From Solobacterium sp. (GTDB lineage: Bacteria > Bacillota_I > Bacilli_A > Erysipelotrichales > Erysipelotrichaceae): a DNA stretch of 6,602 bases. The stretch covers positions 1-6,602 of the forward strand of contig JAFWEA010000354.1 of assembly GCA_017543005.1 (NCBI GenBank), written 5' to 3'. Position numbers and translations under genes: made by a program. Positions 1-4,466 of this stretch are shown here, one piece after another (the first letter of the stretch is position 1; the number at the start of each line of letters is the position of its first letter). The notes beneath the pieces were generated by a model. That model saw nothing but the letters and a program-made list of their open reading frames with translations. It made no database searches and was not told the DNA's origin.

Positions 1-32
1 GCCCTGACTTTGATTTTGATAAAATCGATCAT
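1..32 (-). CDS. obg: Obg/CgtA GTPase, first 10 codons plus a partial one (runs off left edge)
   Basis: The visible residues read MIDFIKIKVR followed by a GC- codon (Ala). This fits the start of the glycine-rich Obg fold, which in the family usually reads M-(F)-(V/I)-D-x-V-K-(I/V)-x-V-K-(A/G)-G. Obg is a ribosome-associated GTPase involved in large-subunit assembly and stress control. The start at 32 was chosen because a near-perfect Shine-Dalgarno (AAAGGAGG, 47-40) lies 7 nt upstream; another in-frame ATG at 38-36 sits only 1 nt from that SD and is too close. The order rplU-prp-rpmA-obg is conserved in Bacillota, which carries most of the identification. Too little protein is visible for motif proof, so the call is sequence plus synteny. 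A terminator lies just upstream (see 51-78). Confidence 0.75.
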   Translation of the reverse strand, partial: MIDFIKIKVR

Positions 33-50
33 CTGCATTCCTCCTTTGTG

Positions 51-78
51 AAAAAAGCTCCTGAATCACATCAGGAGC
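51..78 (-). terminator. Rho-independent terminator after rpmA
   Basis: On the minus strand an 8-bp perfect stem, GCTCCTGA (78-71) with TCAGGAGC (64-57), closes a 6-nt loop and is followed directly by six T residues (56-51). This is a textbook intrinsic terminator for leftward transcription ending rplU-prp-rpmA. It is one-directional: no T tract follows the hairpin on the plus strand. It begins 13 nt after the rpmA stop codon and its T tract ends 3 nt before the obg ribosome binding site, so it may act as an attenuator that lowers obg expression relative to the ribosomal proteins. Confidence 0.9.
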
Positions 79-91
79 GAAGGTTCCGGAG

Positions 92-379
92 TTATGCTTC
101 GACCGGATAAACAGAGACCTGTTTCTTGTCCTTGCCGAGGCGCTCGTACTTGACGATGCCGTCAGCTGTCGCGAACAGGGTGTCATCGCCGCCCTTGCCG
201 ACATTCTTGCCGGCATAGATGCGGGAGCCTCTCTGACGGTAGATGATGGAACCGGCAGCGGCGAATTCACCGTCTGCCTTCTTGGCACCCAGTCTGCGGC
301 CCGCGGAATCACGGCCGTTCTTGGTGCTGGAAACGCCCTTCTTACTTGCGAAGAACTGGATATCAAGCGTGAATTTCAT
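92..379 (-). CDS. rpmA: 50S ribosomal protein L27 precursor with Prp-cleavable N-terminus
   Basis: A 95-residue L27. The protein sits near the peptidyl-transferase centre of the large subunit, where its flexible N-terminus reaches the tRNA CCA ends. Residues 1-10 (MKFTLDIQFF) form the Bacillota-type extension, followed by the mature start ASKKG. The family core is clear: GRDSAGRRLGAKK at about 22-34, a basic RQRGSRIYAGKNVGKGGDD segment at about 48-66, DDTLFA, and a terminal KKQVSVYP. The start is fixed by a strong SD (GGAGGTG) 7 nt upstream. The upstream prp gene ends 4 nt before this start, and its TAA lies directly after that SD, so the two are probably coupled. A hairpin terminator follows. 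Nothing is odd beyond the conservative wording of the extension. Confidence 0.98.
   Translation of the reverse strand: MKFTLDIQFFASKKGVSSTKNGRDSAGRRLGAKKADGEFAAAGSIIYRQRGSRIYAGKNVGKGGDDTLFATADGIVKYERLGKDKKQVSVYPVEA
350..379 (-). other. L27 N-terminal extension, predicted Prp cleavage after Phe10
   Basis: These ten codons encode MKFTLDIQFF, and the scissile bond is expected between Phe10 and Ala11 (codon boundary 350/349). In Staphylococcus aureus and relatives Prp removes an equivalent extension ending in QFF before the mature ASKKG sequence. The Q-F-F/A-S-K-K-G pattern is intact here, and the protease gene lies immediately upstream. The cleavage itself is inferred from the family. Confidence 0.88.
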
Positions 380-383
380 GAGA

Positions 384-695
384 TTACACCTCCAATGTTT
401 TAATTTCTACAAAATCGCTGTAACTTTCTTCGACAGTCTTCAGCTGATAGTAGCCTGTCTGAAGAATGGTCTTCGCGGTACTGTCCGGGTTTTCGGCATA
501 CATGCTGAACTGATTTTCGGCAATTTCGAAGCCGATCAGGTCCGACATTTCATCGGCCGCATTCCCGAGTCCGAACAGAATCGCACTGACGGCTGCACAG
601 ATCAGATCCTCACCCATGTTTCCTGCCTCGGCATGGCCGCTGGCAGACAGACCAGTGATTGTTTCACCGTGCTTCCGTACTTCAATGTGAATCAT
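384..695 (-). CDS. prp: Ribosomal-processing cysteine protease Prp
   Basis: A 103-residue cytoplasmic cysteine protease of the Prp (YsxB-like) family that trims the N-terminal extension of L27, a step needed for functional ribosomes in bacteria with this type of L27. The catalytic dyad is visible: His21 in the S-G-H-A motif and Cys33 in the D-L-I-C-A-A-V-S motif, with the usual acidic, glycine-containing linker (EAGNMGED) between them. Length matches the family, roughly 105-115 residues. The gene starts inside the rplU stop (TAATG, 1-nt overlap) and ends 4 nt before rpmA, so substrate and protease are made from the same message. No separate SD of note; initiation is probably by coupling to rplU termination. 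Confidence 0.96.
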   Translation of the reverse strand: MIHIEVRKHGETITGLSASGHAEAGNMGEDLICAAVSAILFGLGNAADEMSDLIGFEIAENQFSMYAENPDSTAKTILQTGYYQLKTVEESYSDFVEIKTLEV

Positions 696-1006
696 TAGCC
701 TTCGATGGCTTCAACAATCAGCTTTGTATACGGCTGACGGTGACCCTGACGGCGTCTTGTGGAGCCCTTCTTGGCCTTGTACTTGAAGATGTGAATCTTC
801 TTTTCCTTGCCCTGCTTTTCAACCTTGCAGGTAACCTTGGCACCTTCGACATACGGTGTGCCGATCTTTGTTGTTTCGCCGCCCAGCAGACAGACCTTGT
901 CGATGACGACTTCGTCACCGGCCTCCACGTCGAGTTTTTCGACGAAGACTGCCTGGCCCTGTTCAACTTTCAACTGCTTTCCGCCTGTTTCGATAATTGC
1001 GTACAT
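695..1006 (-). CDS. rplU: 50S ribosomal protein L21
   Basis: A 103-residue L21, the usual length. The start MYAIIETGGKQ, the central GDEVVIDKV region and the C-terminal signature KKGSTRRRQGHRQPYT at about 79-94 are all characteristic. L21 binds domains of 23S rRNA and contacts L20 in the 50S subunit. The start is set by a strong SD (AGGAGGTG, 1019-1012) with 7 nt between GGAGG and ATG. It is the first gene of rplU-prp-rpmA(-obg), behind its own promoter (1121-1149) and a structured leader. Its stop shares one base with the prp start. Confidence 0.98.
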   Translation of the reverse strand: MYAIIETGGKQLKVEQGQAVFVEKLDVEAGDEVVIDKVCLLGGETTKIGTPYVEGAKVTCKVEKQGKEKKIHIFKYKAKKGSTRRRQGHRQPYTKLIVEAIEG

Positions 1007-1114
1007 TTTCGCACCTCCTGACTTCTTATCTTAAGACGCGCCGATGAGGGGGCAGTTACTGCACTTGAAACCCTTTTACGAGCGGTTACAGACCTCATCA
1101 CGAGGGCTGATAAC
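1007..1114 (-). ncRNA. Candidate L21 leader (autoregulatory 5' UTR of rplU)
   Basis: The transcript expected from the promoter at 1121-1149 has a leader of about 108 nt before the rplU start. It can form a closing helix GATGAGG (1099-1093) with CCTCATC (1049-1043), 7 perfect pairs, enclosing a small AACC/GGTT helix (about 1087-1084 with 1072-1069) and a GCAG/CTGC hairpin (1062-1052 region). The 5' arm can alternatively form a local hairpin CCTC (1105-1102) / GAGG (1096-1093). The 3' arm CCTC can also pair with GAGG in the rplU Shine-Dalgarno. No T-rich terminator is present, so any control would be at initiation of translation or by RNA stability. Bacillota are known to carry an L21 leader element in this position (Rfam L21_leader family); membership here is inferred from position and foldability, not from a covariance match. 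Confidence 0.6.
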
Positions 1115-1120
1115 AGCAGT

Positions 1121-1149
1121 ATTTTAGCAGGGAAACAGGTACCCGTCAA
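1121..1149 (-). promoter_or_regulatory. Sigma-A-type promoter of rplU operon with extended -10
   Basis: On the minus strand a -35 box TTGACG (1149-1144; consensus TTGACA, 5/6) is separated by exactly 17 nt from a -10 box TAAAAT (1126-1121; 5/6). The -10 is preceded by TGC, an extended -10 element. Transcription should begin near 1114. Both hexamers, the ideal spacing and the location 115 nt upstream of rplU make this a convincing housekeeping promoter. It is the only clear promoter in the window. Confidence 0.88.
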
Positions 1150-1151
1150 TC

Positions 1152-1170
1152 AGTTTATTTATATATAAAT
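1152..1170 (-). promoter_or_regulatory. AT-rich upstream block with a 14-bp palindrome (possible UP element)
   Basis: Between the end of the methyltransferase-acetyltransferase gene and the -35 box lies an almost pure A/T stretch, including a perfect 14-bp palindrome ATTTATATATAAAT (1170-1157). It sits a few bases upstream of the -35 box, where an UP element would contact the RNA polymerase alpha subunits. It could also be an operator for a dimeric regulator. It is unlikely to be a terminator, as its stem is only A-T pairs. The function is inferred from position and composition. Confidence 0.4.
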
Positions 1171-2355
1171 TCATTCACTGAGCAGGACGCGGATATCATC
1201 CCACAGCAGTTCTTCCGACCGGGATTCCGCTTCCGCAAAATGATCCGTGAAATAGCGTACATGCCGGGCCCCGAGCTTCCGGTACAGATCCCCGGCCCGT
1301 TCGTTGCCGCGGACAATCGAGATGCTCATGGAGGCATAACCAGCCTGATGGGCCTTAGCCGCTGCCGCCTTGATCAGCGCTGTCCCGATGCCCTGCCCCT
1401 GCATATCTGCCCTGACGTGCAGGGAATCCAGATAGATGCACCCTTCCAGATGTTCATCCGGCTTGAAGGCCGCAAACCCGGCCACGGTCTCATCTTCATC
1501 CAGGGAAACAAGGATATGCTGTTTTTCATTCTGATAACCGGTCCAGTGTTCCAGGCCATAGGCATGGTCCAGGCGGTTCAGAAAGGCCTGAGACAGCAGG
1601 CCGGCGTAGGTTGTTTTCCAGCTGTTTACGTAGATATCGGCAATCTGGTCCAGATGCTCCGGTGCGGCTTCCATGATATTCATACTGTTAATCTCCATTC
1701 CTGCAGACAGATCTTCCGGATATGCCGGGGCTTCGATGATGCATTCGGCCCGCTGCGAGAAGCGCAGTTCCATGACGGCCGACTTGGCAGCGCTGTCATG
1801 ATCCGGGTAAAAGAAGCGGATTCGGACCGGCCGCATGCCGGCTTCCGCCGCCTTCTGCAGCAGATCATTCAGCCGGTTGGCCCGGTAGGACAGATACAGT
1901 GCCCCGTTGCTTTTGAGCAGTCGTTTCACTGCCGCAAACAATTCGGTCAAGGTCAGGGTTTCTTCCGTCCGGGCCGTCTTTTCATCGTCCGTATGGCGAT
2001 CCTCTTCATCAGGAACAAAGTACGGCGGATTGCAGACGATGACTGAAAACTGATCTGAACGGTATTCTCTGACATCGGCGCAGATGACTGTGCCTTTTAG
2101 CTGATTCCGTGCGAGATTCTCGGCTGCCAGGCTGACTGCATCCGGCAGGATGTCAATGCCGGTCAAAGATGATGGATCATGCCTGGCCGCATACAGCATC
2201 AGCACCCCCTGGTTGCAGCCGATATCCAGGACGGTATCTTTATGCTTCAACCGCAGAAACCGCCCCAGCAGCACCGAATCCGTTGTCATGTGGAACATGC
2301 CCTCACCCTGCCGGATCGTGTACGGGGTGCCCGGCAGATAATCAATCCGGCTCAT
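1171..2355 (-). CDS. trmN6: Fusion: TrmN6-like tRNA1(Val) adenine methyltransferase + GNAT acetyltransferase
   Basis: A 394-residue protein of two domains. Residues about 1-215 resemble the TrmN6/YfiC/YabB class I SAM methyltransferase, which makes N6-methyl-A37 in tRNA-Val: the start IDYLPGTPYTIRQGEGMFHM, SAM motif I LDIGCNQG (43-50), acidic D68 after motif I, and the N6-adenine motif NPPYF (109-113). Residues 225-394 form a GNAT acetyltransferase: MNIMEAAPEHLDQIADIY start, W246 and TTYAGL, the acetyl-CoA loop QGQGIG (319-324), and a NERAGDLYRKLGA helix (351-363). The stand-alone methyltransferase is usually about 245 residues, so the join is almost seamless. The start is well supported by GGAGG 6 nt upstream, overlapping the kinase gene by 14 nt. 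The acetyl acceptor is unknown. Fusion could be genuine or caused by a frameshift or base error at the junction (see 1680-1700). Confidence 0.88.
   Translation of the reverse strand: MSRIDYLPGTPYTIRQGEGMFHMTTDSVLLGRFLRLKHKDTVLDIGCNQGVLMLYAARHDPSSLTGIDILPDAVSLAAENLARNQLKGTVICADVREYRSDQFSVIVCNPPYFVPDEEDRHTDDEKTARTEETLTLTELFAAVKRLLKSNGALYLSYRANRLNDLLQKAAEAGMRPVRIRFFYPDHDSAAKSAVMELRFSQRAECIIEAPAYPEDLSAGMEINSMNIMEAAPEHLDQIADIYVNSWKTTYAGLLSQAFLNRLDHAYGLEHWTGYQNEKQHILVSLDEDETVAGFAAFKPDEHLEGCIYLDSLHVRADMQGQGIGTALIKAAAAKAHQAGYASMSISIVRGNERAGDLYRKLGARHVRYFTDHFAEAESRSEELLWDDIRVLLSE
1681..1696 (-). promoter_or_regulatory. Possible internal ribosome binding site and start for the GNAT domain
   Basis: The codon for Met225, where a free-standing GNAT protein would naturally begin (MNIMEAAPEHL), is at 1683-1681. 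GGAG lies 9 nt upstream (1696-1693). Initiation here would give a 170-residue GNAT protein in addition to the full fusion. The signal is modest and in frame within a coding region, so it may be chance. Confidence 0.35.
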
Positions 2356-3814
2356 CGGTATCCTCCACCTCGGGCTGGGTCAGTTCAAACCAGAACAGCG
2401 AACCTTCACCCTGGGTGCTGCTGACCCCGTACCTGGCCTTATGCGTATCGAGGATGGCTTTGACAATAGCCAGGCCCAGACCCGTACTCGTCATGCTGCG
2501 GGAGAAGGAACGGCTCGATTTCTGATAACGGTCCCAGATGTACGGCAGTTCGCTTTCGGCAATACCCTCGCCTTCATCCTGCACTTCCACCCGGACGGTA
2601 TAGTCATCCTTCGGCAGCAGCCGGACATAGATGTTCTTGCCGGCCGGCGTGTGTTTAATGGCATTGCTCAGATAGTTGTTGATAACCTGGGCAATCTTGA
2701 CTTCATCAGCATAGATCGTGATGCCTTCCGGCACTTCTTCAAGAATCGTCAGACCGCTTTCTTCCAGCAGCAGGTCATACCGGCGCACCACGTCATGGAT
2801 CAGTTCGGAGAGATCAAAATTGGTCTGATGCAGCACATAGTTTCCCGACTGCATGCGGGACAGTTCACTCATATCCCCGACCAGCCGGTTCAGGAAGCCG
2901 GCCTCATCGATGATGACATCCAGGTGTTCATTGCGCTTTTCCGGATCATCACCGGAGATATCCTTGATCATCTCGGCATAGGCCCGGATGCTGGTCAGCG
3001 GGGTCTTGATATCATGCGAGACATTGGCGATCAGGTCCTTGCGCAGTTCATCGATCTTGCTCAACTGGTTTCTGGCCCCGTTCAATGTGGCGGCCAGTTC
3101 TTTTGTCTCCGTATAGGAACCGCCGTCAAACTCAGCCGAATAGTCCGCATGGGCCAGTTTGTCCGCTTCCCGCCGCATGGACAGGATCGGCTTGGTCAGA
3201 CCGTTGGACAGAAACCAGGAAACAATGACCGAAAGGAAAAGAATCAGGATGGTATAGGTGATATACTGCCGGGAGAAAAAGCGGACAATCGAGTCCACCG
3301 GCTCCAGCGGTGAATTGACAAAGAGATAATAGTTGCCCAGGGTGGCCCGCACGATCTGGCCATAGACCACCATGTCCTGGTTGGTCCTCGTATTGACCAG
3401 GTTCAGGCTCACTTCCCCGCCTTCCGTGATCAGGTAATCCCGCAATGCCGAACCATTGTCCAGGCTGACCGGCGAAGTGGCAATATCCTTGCTGTTGGCA
3501 TGAAAAACACAGCCTGAACCCAGGCTGTCGGCATCATATACGGTTTTTCCGGCATCATTGAAAATGACCACGCAGACATTGTTGTCCACCGTGACCTGCA
3601 GAGCTTTCGCAGCTGCCTGTGAATCCGGTATGCCGTCGATCAGGTACTGCCGGATCTCCTGCGATACCTGCCGGACTGTTTCGATTTTGTTTTCCCGGTA
3701 ATACGGTTTGATCAGCAGGAACTGCAGCAGACCGAGTGTACCGACAATGCCCAGGGCAAAGACAAAATAGAACAGCAGCATGCGGAATCGGATGCCGTGT
3801 CGATCAAGCTTCAA
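2342..3814 (-). CDS. Membrane sensor histidine kinase, partner of the adjacent response regulator
   Basis: A 490-residue transmembrane kinase. Order: short basic N-terminus; TM1 about 12-35; extracytoplasmic sensor about 36-182 with a Cache/PAS-like look (VVIFNDAGKTVYDADSLG at 82-99) and two cysteines, C81 and C102; TM2 about 184-203; HAMP linker about 205-255; HisKA domain with phospho-acceptor His267 in ANVSHDIKTPLTSIRAYAEM; HATPase domain with N box NNYLSNAIKH (379-388), G1 DEGEG (413-417) and G2 STGLGLAIVKA (443-453). All catalytic motifs are intact. The start is a TTG that overlaps the regulator gene by 11 nt; upstream in frame only a stop (TAA) precedes it and the next ATG (3781) would begin inside TM1. 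A weak GGGG lies 7 nt before TTG. The ligand is not deducible. It is not assigned to a named kinase. Confidence 0.93.
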   Translation of the reverse strand: MKLDRHGIRFRMLLFYFVFALGIVGTLGLLQFLLIKPYYRENKIETVRQVSQEIRQYLIDGIPDSQAAAKALQVTVDNNVCVVIFNDAGKTVYDADSLGSGCVFHANSKDIATSPVSLDNGSALRDYLITEGGEVSLNLVNTRTNQDMVVYGQIVRATLGNYYLFVNSPLEPVDSIVRFFSRQYITYTILILFLSVIVSWFLSNGLTKPILSMRREADKLAHADYSAEFDGGSYTETKELAATLNGARNQLSKIDELRKDLIANVSHDIKTPLTSIRAYAEMIKDISGDDPEKRNEHLDVIIDEAGFLNRLVGDMSELSRMQSGNYVLHQTNFDLSELIHDVVRRYDLLLEESGLTILEEVPEGITIYADEVKIAQVINNYLSNAIKHTPAGKNIYVRLLPKDDYTVRVEVQDEGEGIAESELPYIWDRYQKSSRSFSRSMTSTGLGLAIVKAILDTHKARYGVSSTQGEGSLFWFELTQPEVEDTDEPD

Positions 3815-4466
3815 ACTTATACCCCATTCCTCTTACGGTAACGATGCGGTCCCGGTACGGGCCCAGGTTGTGCCGCAGCATCTTGATATGTGTATCGACT
3901 GTCCGGTCATCGCCGAAATAGTCGTAGTTCCATACTTCTTCCAGCAGTCTGGTGCGGGAGAGCGCAATGTTGCGGTGCTCCACCATGAACAGCAGCAGAT
4001 CGACTTCCTTCGGGGTCAGGTTGGCCTTCTTCCCGTCCACGGTCACACTGCGGCCTTCGATGTCGATCACCAGCCCGTCAACTGTAAAAACCCGGTGTTC
4101 CGAACGGCGGGAACGGTCCAGCACCACCTTGACCCTGGCCATGAGTTCCTTCGGTGAAAACGGCTTGACGACATAATCGTCCACCCCGAGTTCAAACCCG
4201 AACAGCTTATCATATTCTTCCTGCCGGGCACTCAGCATGATCACCGGCACCGGCTTCATCTTCTTGATCTGCTTGCAGGCGGAAAACCCGTCCAGTTTCG
4301 GCATCATGATATCCAGAATAATGCAGTCGTAATCATTGTCCCTGACTTTTTCCAGGGCTTCATAGCCGTCTGCGGCCTCATCGGTTTCATAACCGTTAAG
4401 ATGCGCGTATTCCCGGACAACTTCCCGGATATTCTTTTCATCGTCGACAATCAGCACTCTGGTCAT
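3804..4466 (-). CDS. OmpR/PhoB-family response regulator
   Basis: A 220-residue DNA-binding regulator, normal length. The receiver domain (1-about 115) has the acidic pair D8/D9, phospho-acceptor D52 in the IILDIMMPKLDG motif, switch serine S79 and K101 in the KPFSPKEL motif. A winged-helix effector domain (about 125-220) follows, with LTPKEVDLLLFM, the recognition region RTVDTHIKMLRHNLG and the wing TVRGMGYKFE. It should be phosphorylated by the kinase encoded immediately downstream and bind tandem repeats at target promoters, which are not identifiable here. Its ATG overlaps the dnaE stop as ATGA (4466-4463), so it is likely translated by coupling; upstream AAAGGCGG gives some SD support. 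The linkage to dnaE is unusual for such a regulator. Confidence 0.97.
   Translation of the reverse strand: MTRVLIVDDEKNIREVVREYAHLNGYETDEAADGYEALEKVRDNDYDCIILDIMMPKLDGFSACKQIKKMKPVPVIMLSARQEEYDKLFGFELGVDDYVVKPFSPKELMARVKVVLDRSRRSEHRVFTVDGLVIDIEGRSVTVDGKKANLTPKEVDLLLFMVEHRNIALSRTRLLEEVWNYDYFGDDRTVDTHIKMLRHNLGPYRDRIVTVRGMGYKFEA

Noticed and set aside
36..38. Upstream ATG as obg start
   Set aside because: It is only 1 nt from the Shine-Dalgarno core; the ATG at 32-30 has the proper 7-nt spacing and gives the family-like N-terminus.
243..1034. Several plus-strand frames opposite rpmA, prp and rplU
   Set aside because: The minus-strand genes are certain and highly conserved; the plus-strand products match nothing recognisable.
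1157..1170. Palindrome after the methyltransferase-acetyltransferase gene as a terminator
   Set aside because: The stem is only A-T pairs, has essentially no loop and lacks a following T tract, so it cannot be a convincing intrinsic terminator.
1680..1868. Short minus-strand frame ending at 1680 as a separate gene
   Set aside because: It overlaps the methyltransferase coding frame in another phase and has no start signal; its only meaning may be as the possible former frame of the methyltransferase end.
1240..2046. 268-codon open frame on the plus strand
   Set aside because: It is antisense to the methyltransferase-acetyltransferase gene, with no domain and no convincing ribosome binding site.
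2441..3313. 290-codon open frame on the plus strand
   Set aside because: It lies entirely antisense to the histidine kinase, whose motifs are complete. The translation has no recognisable domain and is rich in His, Gln and Asp, as expected when reading the complement of G/C-ended codons.
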